A stretch of 64,000 nucleotides of DNA. Source: Bacillus sp. FJAT-27245. Its GTDB lineage: Bacteria; Bacillota; Bacilli; Bacillales; Cytobacillaceae. Position numbers and translations under genes: made by a program. The notes below the pieces were generated by a model, which was given only the letters and a program-made list of their open reading frames with translations, searched no databases and was not told the origin of the DNA. The stretch is from the NCBI RefSeq assembly GCF_001273955.1, contig NZ_LIGI01000001.1:1277266-1341265 (forward strand), read 5' to 3'. This document shows, piece after piece, positions 54,831 to 63,122 of the stretch (position 1 is its first letter; each line of letters starts with the position of its first letter).

Positions 54831-55637
54831 ATGCATGACCTTCCACTAGTCATCTTCACTGTAATTTCGCAGCTTCTTTTAGGCGGGTTTGTGGCCTTTT
54901 GGTGGCTGGATCGAACAAAAGGCGGCATATCGAAAAATACAGGACTGCTGATATTGCTTTCGCTCCTTGTACTAGGAGGCATTTCACTTTTGGTATCGAT
55001 GCTCCATTTAGGGCAGCCGCTGCATGCGTACCGTGCTATCTTGAATTTCGGCGTCTCCTGGTTGAGCCGAGAGATTGTGTTTTATGGGGCATTTCTTGGA
55101 TTCATACTCCTTTACACATGGTTTTGGTACAAAGGGGATGCCGCAAAGCGGGGCGTAATCGGATGGATTGGTTCCGTTATTGGAGTCATCGCAATCTTCT
55201 CATCGGCAAAAATTTATATGATCCCGGCGATTCCAGCTTGGGATAGCGCCAATACACTGTTAGCCTTCTTTTTAACAGCGCTTTTGCTGGGGCCATTATA
55301 TGTGGCCGCTTGTTTAGCAATCAAAAGGGAGCAGGCGATTAATATTTCACGCCTCTCAATTCCAGCGCTAGCAGTGGCAGCCATTGTCGGGGTTGTCTAT
55401 TTTTCCACCTTGCTTGCAGGTCTTCCTGAAGCTGTGGAAACAGCGAAATTAACATTTACGCATGTCTTCTTCTGGGTAAGGGTCGTGACATTCCTTGCAG
55501 CCTCGGCGCTAATGCTTTTATCGTATAAAAATAGCAAATTTCGGAATGTGAAAATCTTTTCGGCAGCTTTCACAATCCTTCTAGCCAGTGAATGTTTGGG
55601 CAGGTTTTTATTTTATGAAACAGCGATCCATTTGTAA
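54831..55637 (+). CDS. Membrane anchor subunit, DmsC-like
   Basis: A 268-residue integral membrane protein with about eight hydrophobic segments. The opening MHDLPLVIFTVISQLLLGG and the SMLHLGQPLHAYRAILNFG loop, with its conserved histidine, are typical of DmsC quinol-oxidising anchors. It should oxidise menaquinol and hand electrons to the Fe-S subunit. GGAGGGCG overlaps the end of the preceding gene as ribosome site. The fourth Fe-S gene follows after 20 bases. Confidence 0.9.
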   Translation: MHDLPLVIFTVISQLLLGGFVAFWWLDRTKGGISKNTGLLILLSLLVLGGISLLVSMLHLGQPLHAYRAILNFGVSWLSREIVFYGAFLGFILLYTWFWYKGDAAKRGVIGWIGSVIGVIAIFSSAKIYMIPAIPAWDSANTLLAFFLTALLLGPLYVAACLAIKREQAINISRLSIPALAVAAIVGVVYFSTLLAGLPEAVETAKLTFTHVFFWVRVVTFLAASALMLLSYKNSKFRNVKIFSAAFTILLASECLGRFLFYETAIHL

Positions 55638-55657
55638 GTAGAACAGGGGGGAAGGAT

Positions 55658-56755
55658 ATGAATCTATTAAATTGGGTAAATGTCATCGATAAGAAAATGG
55701 CAGTATTGAGTGTGGAGGCCAATCTTTGTACGAAGTTGATTTCTACAAAAAGCACCTGTACGAGCTGTGTCGATCATTGTCCCAAAAATAGCATATCCTT
55801 CGTAAATAAGGATATTGTTATCGCTGGCAGCTGTGTGGATTGCGGCCTTTGCGGGATGGTATGCCCGACAGGCGCCATAACAATGAATCAGCCCCCTCTC
55901 ACTCAATTTGTTCAAGAAGTCATCCATAAAAGCGAGCAGCATGAAAAAGTGTACCTCCATTGTGAGCGGGCGCTAGTTTCAAAAAAAAATGCCGCATCGG
56001 TTGCGGTCCCATGCCTGGGAATGATTCCAAAAGAAGCATGGGTGACATTATTGAATAAATGTGAAAATCTATCGATCTATCAACCTGAACAGGCATGTAC
56101 TGATTGTGATATTAGCACGGGCGAAAAATTGTGGAGAAGGGAACTTCAAGCCGGGGAAGCGATTAGTTGCCAGAAGATGAAGATTACCTCCGAAATAAAT
56201 GGTTCAAAGGAAAGCGTCGACTATAATGTTGATCGAAGGGATTTTCTTTCTGCTTTCTTTAAGGAAATGAAATCAACAAATAAACTGGCAATAAAAGAAA
56301 TGCTGGGAGGCTCTAACAGGATTCCAACATACCAAGAGAAACTTCAAGCTGACTCCCAGGCGAAGCTAAAAAAAGAGTGGAACGAAGTAGGCAGTCATCT
56401 AATTGAAAAAATGACGCATGAATCAGTGTATCCATTTATGAATAAGCGATCGCTCTTTTTGACGGAATTAAAGGGAAATGAAGCGTTGAGTCATCAAGAG
56501 GACATTCGTTTGCCTCAAATAAACGAGGATTGCCACTTTTGCGGCGCATGTGCGATTCTTTGTCCGACGGAAGCCCTGACGATGAAAACAGAACACGGCC
56601 TGCAAACAATCACGTTACACCCGTATAAATGCGTGGACTGTTCTTTATGTGAACAAATTTGCTACACAAAAAACATTCAATTACAACAAGCCAAAAACCT
56701 AACACTTCTTGAAAATAAAATTACATTAGCGGAGAAGAACAGGCAGGGCTTATAA
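55658..56755 (+). CDS. Iron-sulfur protein with four 4Fe-4S sites
   Basis: A 365-residue soluble protein with two ferredoxin pairs: CTSCVDHCP and CVDCGLCGMVCP in the N-terminal quarter, CHFCGACAILCP and CVDCSLCEQIC at the C-terminus. Between them lies a 220-residue domain with further cysteines (CLGM, CENL, CTDCDI) that could hold another cofactor. GGGGGGAAGGA precedes the ATG. It resembles NapF/NapG-like maturation or electron proteins loosely. As last gene of the operon it may help insert clusters or supply electrons to the molybdoenzyme; no established name fits. Confidence 0.78.
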   Translation: MNLLNWVNVIDKKMAVLSVEANLCTKLISTKSTCTSCVDHCPKNSISFVNKDIVIAGSCVDCGLCGMVCPTGAITMNQPPLTQFVQEVIHKSEQHEKVYLHCERALVSKKNAASVAVPCLGMIPKEAWVTLLNKCENLSIYQPEQACTDCDISTGEKLWRRELQAGEAISCQKMKITSEINGSKESVDYNVDRRDFLSAFFKEMKSTNKLAIKEMLGGSNRIPTYQEKLQADSQAKLKKEWNEVGSHLIEKMTHESVYPFMNKRSLFLTELKGNEALSHQEDIRLPQINEDCHFCGACAILCPTEALTMKTEHGLQTITLHPYKCVDCSLCEQICYTKNIQLQQAKNLTLLENKITLAEKNRQGL

Positions 56756-56948
56756 AAAAAGCTATCCAAGTGGGATGGGGAGCTAGCGATCGATTGGAAT
56801 TGCTACACTTATTGCTGCATATTGCAACGGAAAAATTCTTGGATGGATGCTTGCAAATTACCAAAGAATCTTTCGGCAGTGGTATACAAAAGTGAGAGTG
56901 AAGTTGAAGCCTAGCTTTTCGCTTGGATTCAAAACTACGATGATGTAA
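56756..56948 (+). pseudogene. Possible decayed coding remnant
   Basis: One frame from 56761 to the TGA at 56893-56895 reads GWGASDRLELLHLLLHIATE and on to KESFGSGIQK, protein-like in composition but with no start codon or ribosome site. It lies between the Fe-S gene stop and a strong terminator. Family not recognised; may be chance. Confidence 0.2.
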
Positions 56949-56949
56949 T

Positions 56950-56985
56950 AGGCATTGGGAAGATACCGCTCCCAATGCCTTTTTC
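56950..56985 (+). terminator. Terminator of the molybdoenzyme operon
   Basis: AGGCATTGGGA pairs perfectly with TCCCAATGCCT around a nine-base loop, followed by TTTTC. Confidence 0.85.
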
Positions 56986-57109
56986 ATTAGGTGTTGATGC
57001 CACTCAAATGATAACTTCCTTAATTAAAAGCAACTTTATTGAATGTACAATCACCTTTCAGTAATATGGACATTATATTGATATTATATAAAAAAGGAGA
57101 ATCATCAAG

Positions 57110-57490
57110 ATGAGGAAGGTTTATGAGGCAAAGAGCGCAACAGTATCTGGCCCATATTCACATGCGGTAGATGCAGGAGAATTTGTTTATTTCTCAGGTC
57201 AAACAGCAATGAATTCAATTTCAGCGGAAAACCTGAAAGGGGATATTGGAGAACAAACTAAGCAATGTTTCAAAAATTTATTTGAGGTATTAGAAGCGGC
57301 GGGCCTTAAATCTGATGATGTGGTAAAAGTGAATGTATATTTAACGGATATGAATAATTTTGCTGCTATGAACGACGTATATAAAACCCAATTTTCCGAA
57401 CCATATCCAGCAAGGACTTGTGTAGCAGTGTTAGCTTTGCCATTAGGAGCTGAAGTTGAAATCGAAATGATTGCCAAAAAAAGAAAATAA
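57110..57490 (+). CDS. ridA: RidA family reactive intermediate/imine deaminase
   Basis: A 126-residue trimer-forming enzyme of the YjgF/YER057c/UK114 family, which hydrolyses reactive enamines and imines to keto compounds. Marks are GPYSHAVDAGEFVYFSGQ, the DDVVKVNVYLTDMNNFAAMN helix-strand and the late YPARTCVAVLALPLGAEVEIE with the active-site arginine. AAAGGAG precedes the ATG. It lies before two nucleobase-type transporters and allantoinases; a role in pyrimidine or purine breakdown (RutC-like) or general imine clearance are both possible. Confidence 0.92.
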   Translation: MRKVYEAKSATVSGPYSHAVDAGEFVYFSGQTAMNSISAENLKGDIGEQTKQCFKNLFEVLEAAGLKSDDVVKVNVYLTDMNNFAAMNDVYKTQFSEPYPARTCVAVLALPLGAEVEIEMIAKKRK

Positions 57491-57540
57491 ATAAGAAGAG
57501 AGGTTCTTCACCAAAAGTGCTGGTTTTAAAAAAGAAGCAT

Positions 57541-57586
57541 AAAAAGGAGTGACTGTTTACATAAAACATCACTCCTTTTTATTTTT
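57541..57586 (+). terminator. Terminator of ridA
   Basis: AAAAAGGAGTGA pairs perfectly with TCACTCCTTTTT around a 16-base loop; more T residues follow. Confidence 0.85.
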
Positions 57587-57670
57587 ATGCCAAGCAAGTA
57601 TGTTACATGATTCATTTAGCAATGTTCAACATATACAAACCGTAGTTGCGTTTAATTTCGAGTGATTTTA

Positions 57671-57935
57671 TCCCGCATTAACGGGCAGTAAGACCCCACT
57701 TCAAGATTCCATTGATTAACGAGGTAGAAGGAGGCTAGGAATCAACTGTCCGTAAAAGCCCTATTTGTAAGGCGCAGTGAAACTTGCTGCTGCCTTTTGG
57801 CAGCATAGTTCAACCAATTGGGTTCGTAGTGCCGCTTAATCGTAATACTTTGGCGAATTAGCGGCAGTAAAACGGGACTAACAATCAATGGGGATGAGGC
57901 CCCCCACCGATTTAAGTTTCGTCTTACATAAAAAG
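57671..57935 (+). repeat. Structured non-coding element with many hairpins
   Basis: A gene-free stretch packed with short perfect stems: CCCG/CGGG (57672-57685), GATTCC/GGAATC (about 57704-57740), GCTGCC-TTTT-GGCAGC (57789-57804), TGCCGCTTAATCG with CGAATTAGCGGCA (57830-57866), and GGGG/CCCC near 57890. GGCAGTAAGAC and GGCAGTAAAAC recur at both ends. It resembles a non-autonomous mobile repeat or transposon remnant more than a regulatory leader. I do not recognise the family with certainty. Confidence 0.4.
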
Positions 57936-58038
57936 GTAAAAGCGCCTGCTTTTCTATTGTTCAAATTGTACAAATGGTTGTTCATCTCGATGATTATTTT
58001 AAAATAGTTTATGCAGTATCAATAGTCGTGGTTTGTTT

Positions 58039-58086
58039 ATTTTGTTTAATAGACATAATGACCTAACTGAAAAACCTATGTATAAT
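58039..58086 (+). promoter_or_regulatory. NCS1 promoter with upstream box, copy 1
   Basis: ATTTTGTTTAATA at 58039-58051 and a TATAAT -10 at 58081-58086 preceded by CTATG. The same two elements at the same 42-base distance stand before the second NCS1 gene. The -35 position is poor (ATGACC), so the box may bind an activator. It leaves a leader of about 230 bases without a recognised RNA element. Confidence 0.6.
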
Positions 58087-58322
58087 ACGTATTGTTAATA
58101 AAGAAAACGTATTCACGGTGGATAAATTGTTTGGCCTAATGTCCTTTATGGAACTGAAAATTATTTAACTAATTGGCGTATCGATGGCTATAAAGAAAGC
58201 AAATTGATAAAAGGCAACCTCTAGCAATATAAAAATAATTTTACGGTAAGTAAGGTAAAACCTTCCAATTGGTCAAACCAAATGCGTTTTCGGATACGGC
58301 ATACATGAAAAGGGGATGAAAT

Positions 58323-59720
58323 ATGTCTACCATAATTGAAAGTTACCATACAAAAGAGACGGAGATTGAACGTGTCGCGGGAGTGGATGAATCATTATAT
58401 CCGAAAACGGATAAGGAAAGGACAGTCAAAGCGAGAGACTATGTTTTCATGTGGATTGGCGACGGCGTTAATTTAGGTAATATGACGCTGGGGGCCAGTG
58501 TCATAGTAGCGGGGGTTGCGACATTAAACATCTTTCAAACAATTTTAGCAGCTGTCATCGCAATTGCGATCATTTCAACTATTTTTGCACTGAATGATCG
58601 TCCCGGCTACAAATTAGGAATTCCATATGTCGTACAGCTTAGAATGTCCTTTGGGACTAAAGGGACTGTGATATCGTCACTGCTGCGTGGGGTACCCGCC
58701 ATCGTATGGTACGGGATTCAAAGCTGGATTGGTGGAACTGCCTTAAATGAAATTGCTAAGATTGTTACGGGTGGAAGTTTTGATAACGTTGCTATTTGCT
58801 TTGTAGCGCTGCAATTATTTCAGATTGTGCTTTCATTATACGGTTTCCATGCAATTAAATGGGTAGAGACGGTTGCGTCTGTTGTTTTCATGGCAGCACT
58901 CGTTTATGTATTCGGAATTCTTTTAACATCACATAGCGCTGAGATTGCCCAAAACTGGGTTCAGGCTAAAGGTTCATGGGGCTTGCCGTTCTTCGGACTC
59001 ATTATGGTCTTTTTAGGGAATTATGCAGGAATTTTTGTAAGTGCCGCTGACTATTCCAGGGAACTTAAAACTGGTATGAGTGATGGAAAACGCGGGGCAT
59101 TATACTTTATGCCAATTACCTTATCATATGGTTTTGTTATTATAATCGGGGCAATGCTTGCTGCGGCAACGGGTGTAACAAATCCTGCAAAAGCACTCCC
59201 AATTGTAATCGATAATCCTTATATTTCAGTTTTTGTATCTGCCTTTATTGTAGTTGCGGTTATTGCAACAAATATGGTTGCTAACATTATTCCGCCAGCT
59301 TATGTTATTACATTGCTTACAAAATTAAAGTATAAAGCATCTGTAACGGTAACAGGATTGCTTGCATTAGGTGCATTTCCTTGGTTGCTTATCCAGGAGT
59401 CATCGTCTAAGGGTCTTAATATGTTCATTCTAATCTATTCCGCATTTTTAGGGCCGGTTATTTCAATATTATTAGTCGACTATTATATTTTAAGAAAGCA
59501 GAAAGTAAATACTGCAGAATTGTATAAGGAAGATGGTCCTTTTTCTGGGTTTAATCCAGCAGGCTTGATTGCAATGTTTATCGGTGCAGGCGCTGCGTTC
59601 CTAGAGGTTGAGCTAGCATGGATAATCGGTTTAGTCGTAGCAGGTACAGCTTATTATCTTCTATCGAAGTTCGCCTTTAAGGGCTCAAGCTTTAAAACAG
59701 GGACGATTTTTGAGAAGTAG
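58323..59720 (+). CDS. NCS1 family nucleobase:cation symporter (1)
   Basis: A 465-residue transporter with about twelve membrane segments of the NCS1 family (cytosine, uracil, allantoin, hydantoin). N-terminal marks are KARDYVFMWIGDGVNLGNMTLGAS and the LRMSFGTKGTVISSLLRGVPAIVWYG stretch in helix 3. AAAGGGGA precedes the ATG. It is cytosine-permease-like in length. It has its own promoter and terminator, and stands between ridA and an allantoin cluster, so a purine base, allantoin or a related ureide is likely. Exact substrate cannot be read. Confidence 0.88.
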   Translation: MSTIIESYHTKETEIERVAGVDESLYPKTDKERTVKARDYVFMWIGDGVNLGNMTLGASVIVAGVATLNIFQTILAAVIAIAIISTIFALNDRPGYKLGIPYVVQLRMSFGTKGTVISSLLRGVPAIVWYGIQSWIGGTALNEIAKIVTGGSFDNVAICFVALQLFQIVLSLYGFHAIKWVETVASVVFMAALVYVFGILLTSHSAEIAQNWVQAKGSWGLPFFGLIMVFLGNYAGIFVSAADYSRELKTGMSDGKRGALYFMPITLSYGFVIIIGAMLAAATGVTNPAKALPIVIDNPYISVFVSAFIVVAVIATNMVANIIPPAYVITLLTKLKYKASVTVTGLLALGAFPWLLIQESSSKGLNMFILIYSAFLGPVISILLVDYYILRKQKVNTAELYKEDGPFSGFNPAGLIAMFIGAGAAFLEVELAWIIGLVVAGTAYYLLSKFAFKGSSFKTGTIFEK

Positions 59721-59736
59721 AAATAGAACGATAAAA

Positions 59737-59773
59737 AATACTTTGCAGAGGATGCCCTGCAAAGTATTTTTTT
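59737..59773 (+). terminator. Terminator of the first NCS1 gene
   Basis: AATACTTTGCAG pairs perfectly with CTGCAAAGTATT around an eight-base loop and runs into seven T residues. Confidence 0.9.
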
Positions 59774-59934
59774 ATTATCCGTACAACTTAAACAACCCCA
59801 AGGTCCTATTGTATATAGGACTTTTAAATGTTTGACGAAATTCGCCTTTTATTAATGTGCAAGTTGCACTAGTTATTGTTCGAAATGAATATAAACATCA
59901 AATTTTTATGCATTATATTTAAAAATAGATATTC

Positions 59935-59982
59935 ATTTTGTTTAATAAACCTAAAGAAGTTAAGCGGAATACTATGTATAAT
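59935..59982 (+). promoter_or_regulatory. NCS1 promoter with upstream box, copy 2
   Basis: ATTTTGTTTAATA (59935-59947) and CTATG-TATAAT (-10 at 59977-59982) repeat the layout found at 58039-58086. The TTGTTTAA core is one base from the TTGGTTAA core reported for PucR boxes in Bacillus subtilis purine catabolism, so a PucR-like activator is a candidate. A leader of about 150 bases follows before the gene. Confidence 0.6.
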
Positions 59983-60136
59983 AGTCATGGCGTTAAAAAA
60001 TAAAGAAATGTTTTTCGACATGATTCGATGACCCCATTGCATTTTTTTATTGCGTACGCGAAATATATGTTCAAGTAATGATGAACTTGAACAAAAAGCT
60101 TCGGTGATTATTGGAGTTATCCAAGGAGGGATTCAT

Positions 60137-61603
60137 TTGAGTCATTTTGATAGAGAGCAATTAAAAGCTGCTGGATACAGTGATGACGTTTTGCCGACAA
60201 AAGAAGAAGAGAGAAAATGGAACATTGGGAATTTTTCATCTGTTTGGATGGGTGCTGTCCATAACATACCTAACTATATTGCAATCGGCGGGCTGTTTGC
60301 CTTAGGATTGTCAGTTGGGCAGGTTTTTGCCGCCATTATGGTTGCCTCCATAATAATAGCTGCAATGCTCGTCCTTAATGGCCATGCAGGTTCAAAGTAT
60401 GGATTACCATTTGCGATGCTGCTCCGCTTGTCCTTTGGAACGAAAGGTGCAATGATTCCAGGAGTATTAAGGGGAGTCATTGTGGCGATCATGTGGTTCG
60501 GTTTTCAGACCTACGCAGGAAGCCAAGCATTATCCATTTTAATTGGAAAGCTTTGGCCGGCGTATTTAACGTTAGGTGGAAATTGGAACCTTTTAGGATT
60601 ATCAATGCCCTCTTTACTTTCCTTTTTAATCTTTTGGTTATTGAATGTTGCTTTAATTTATGGAGGAATGGGGTTCTTAGGGAAATTTTCAAATATCCTT
60701 TCACCACTTGTTTACATAGTTTTTGGAGGTATGGCAATTTGGGCCATTAACTTAGCAGGTGGGATTGGACCAATATTAGCTTATACCGGCTCAGGGGTTG
60801 CCGGTAATAAAGTAATTATCTTCATCGCTTCTGTGACAGCGGTTATTGCTGCTTGGGCAGCACCAATTGTCAATGTTTCAGATTTTACAAGGTTGGCGAA
60901 GTCTACGAAGGACCAAGCAATCGGACAAACAATCGGTCTTGTTGTAGCGTATTTATTATTTGCGGTTGCAAGTATTTCAATTATTGTAGGCTCTGAAATT
61001 GCCTTTGGTACACCAATTTGGAACGTACTGAATGTCGTTGCGCGGTTTGATAGTACTTTTGCAATAGCAATATCAGTACTTACACTATGCTTAACAACAT
61101 TATCTGTTAACGTTACAGGAAATATTGTTCCTGCAGGTTACCAGATAGCATCCTTATTTCCAAAAAATATTACTTTCAAGTCCGGTGCAATAATTGCAGC
61201 AATTATTGGAATTCTTGTTATGCCATGGAAGTTGATGGAAAACCCAACAAGTATTTTCACATTCCTAAATATTGTTGGAGGGATATTAGCCCCAGTAACC
61301 GGAGTTATGTTAGCACAATATTTTATCATCTCAAAAACCAATATTGACTTGAACGAACTGTATGCAAAAAAGGGCAAATACAATTATAAAAATGGTTTTA
61401 ATGTGAATGCCATCATAACAATGATTATCGCGGGCATCCTTTGTTTGGGTGGTAATTTCATTCCATTCCTGAAGCCGCTTTACGACATGTCCTGGTTTGT
61501 CGGCGTCATTTCGGCATTTATCATTTATATATTGATTGAATGGCCGCACTCAAAAGGTACTTTGTTTGAAAAGACGCCAAAATTAAATGAAGAAAATAGT
61601 TAA
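60137..61603 (+). CDS. NCS1 family allantoin/nucleobase permease (2)
   Basis: A 488-residue twelve-helix symporter, PucI-like in the N-terminal WNIGNFSSVWMGAVHNIPNYIA and LLRLSFGTKGAMIPGVLRGVIVAIMWFG regions. The start is a TTG with AAGGAGGG seven bases upstream; the frame is open further back but without a ribosome site. It lies 77 bases before an allantoinase gene with no terminator between, so it is probably cotranscribed and imports allantoin. It differs clearly from the first NCS1 protein, so the two are not a recent duplication. Confidence 0.9.
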   Translation: MSHFDREQLKAAGYSDDVLPTKEEERKWNIGNFSSVWMGAVHNIPNYIAIGGLFALGLSVGQVFAAIMVASIIIAAMLVLNGHAGSKYGLPFAMLLRLSFGTKGAMIPGVLRGVIVAIMWFGFQTYAGSQALSILIGKLWPAYLTLGGNWNLLGLSMPSLLSFLIFWLLNVALIYGGMGFLGKFSNILSPLVYIVFGGMAIWAINLAGGIGPILAYTGSGVAGNKVIIFIASVTAVIAAWAAPIVNVSDFTRLAKSTKDQAIGQTIGLVVAYLLFAVASISIIVGSEIAFGTPIWNVLNVVARFDSTFAIAISVLTLCLTTLSVNVTGNIVPAGYQIASLFPKNITFKSGAIIAAIIGILVMPWKLMENPTSIFTFLNIVGGILAPVTGVMLAQYFIISKTNIDLNELYAKKGKYNYKNGFNVNAIITMIIAGILCLGGNFIPFLKPLYDMSWFVGVISAFIIYILIEWPHSKGTLFEKTPKLNEENS

Positions 61604-61680
61604 AGAAAGAAATGGCAAAACTGAATGAAAAATTCTTAAGTGAATGAAAAAAATTCTTGATCTTGAGAGGGGTATTTTAC

Positions 61681-63036
61681 ATGGCATTTGATTTAGTTAT
61701 TAAAGGCGGAAATGTTGTATTACGGGATGGCGTTTATCAGGTTGATATTGGGATTAAAAATGAAAAAATCTCCTGTATTGCGGAACAAATTACTGATGAG
61801 GCAAAAGAAGTAATTAATGCAAGTGGACAATATGTCATGCCTGGAATGATTGATACGCATGTCCACATCAGCGAGCCAGGCCGAACAGAATGGGAAGGCT
61901 TTGAAACTGGATCGAAAGCTTTAGCGGCCGGCGGTACGACGAGTTATGTGGAAATGCCATTGAACGCACTCCCGGCAACCATCAATAAAGAGGCATTGGA
62001 ACTGAAGCTTGAAGCGGCAAAAACCCAGAACTATGTTGATTATGCCTTCTATGGCGGTCTTGTACCAGATAATCTGGACAAGCTTGAGGAATTGTCTGAT
62101 GCGGGAGTCCTTGCCTTTAAGTGCTTCATGTCTGATATCACAAGTGACATCCCTGGCGATTTCACAAATGTCGATGATTATACCTTGTATAAAGGGATGC
62201 AGAAATTGGCCGAATTGGATCAGTTGCTGTGCATCCACGCGGAAAATCCTTCGGTTACATCCGGGCTTGCCAAAGAATTTGCTAAAGCAGGCAAAAATTC
62301 TGGAGTAGAATATGCGGAATCCCGCCCTGTTTTTACAGAAGTGGATGCCGTCCAGCGTGCGATTCTTTTCGCTAAAGAAACTGGTTGTAAATTGCATCTA
62401 GTACACATTAGTACTTCCGAGGCGATTCAAGCTATCTTAAAAGCTCGTGAAGAAGGTGTAGATGTTACAGTTGAATCTTGCCCTCACTATTTCGCTTTTA
62501 CTGCCGAGCAAGTAGATGAAATTGGTCCTAAAGCAAAATGTCAGCCTCCAATTAGAAAAGCAGAGGATCAAGCAAAATTATGGGACGAGCTACTTAACGG
62601 GAATATTGACTGGCTAACATCCGACCATTCGCCTTGCACTGAGGACTTAAAGCAAGGAAACCTTTGGGAAGCATGGGGCGGAATTAGCGGCGCTCAAAAT
62701 AACGTCGACCTCATGTTTGATCTGGCTGTAAAACAACGTGGATTACCAGTACAAAAGTTTGTTGATTTAATCGCAACTAATCCGGCTGAACGATTCAACT
62801 TGCCAAATAAAGGTGAAATTGCCGTCTCGAAGGATGCGGATATTATCCTGGTCGACCCTAACCAATCTTATACCGTGAAAAGGGAAGACCTGTACTATAA
62901 AAATAAGCACAGCGCATATGAAGGCAGGAAGATTGACTGCCGTGTAACGAAAACAATCGTCCGCGGGAATGTCGTTTTCGATTTGGAAAAAGGCATTGTT
63001 GGCAACCCTGTAGGAAAGCTGATTTCTGCTAAATAA
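61681..63036 (+). CDS. allB: Allantoinase, AllB type
   Basis: A 451-residue amidohydrolase opening the hydantoin ring of allantoin to allantoate. Metal ligands are His60 and His62 in [10 protein letters not shown], carboxylated Lys147 in LAFKCFMS, His186 in CIHAEN, His242 in HLVHIS and the aspartate in TSDHSPC. The [17 protein letters not shown] and [10 protein letters not shown] stretches match the enterobacterial AllB subtype. The ATG at 61681 has GAGAGGGG upstream; an earlier in-frame TTG is rejected. It follows the allantoin permease and precedes a second allantoinase of another subtype. Confidence 0.92.
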   Translation: MAFDLVIKGGNVVLRDGVYQVDIGIKNEKISCIAEQITDEAKEVINASGQYVMPGMIDTHVHISEPGRTEWEGFETGSKALAAGGTTSYVEMPLNALPATINKEALELKLEAAKTQNYVDYAFYGGLVPDNLDKLEELSDAGVLAFKCFMSDITSDIPGDFTNVDDYTLYKGMQKLAELDQLLCIHAENPSVTSGLAKEFAKAGKNSGVEYAESRPVFTEVDAVQRAILFAKETGCKLHLVHISTSEAIQAILKAREEGVDVTVESCPHYFAFTAEQVDEIGPKAKCQPPIRKAEDQAKLWDELLNGNIDWLTSDHSPCTEDLKQGNLWEAWGGISGAQNNVDLMFDLAVKQRGLPVQKFVDLIATNPAERFNLPNKGEIAVSKDADIILVDPNQSYTVKREDLYYKNKHSAYEGRKIDCRVTKTIVRGNVVFDLEKGIVGNPVGKLISAK

Positions 63037-63061
63037 CCAGCTATAAAAACGAGACAATTAC

Positions 63062-63098
63062 CCCTTTGCCATAGCCATCGTTCGGCTATGGCAAAGGG
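63062..63098 (+). other. Perfect 15-base-stem hairpin between two allantoinase genes
   Basis: CCCTTTGCCATAGCC pairs with GGCTATGGCAAAGGG around a seven-base loop. No T run follows, and the next ribosome site lies 13 bases after it. It may protect or process the transcript, or weaken expression of the second gene, but is not a standard terminator. Confidence 0.75.
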
Positions 63099-63122
63099 TA
63101 CTAAATGACGGGAGGTAGAAAC

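Noticed and set aside
58087-58322. Purine-sensing riboswitch in the long leader of the first NCS1 gene
   Set aside because: No three-way junction or conserved loop sequence could be identified, and no terminator or sequestered ribosome site is evident.
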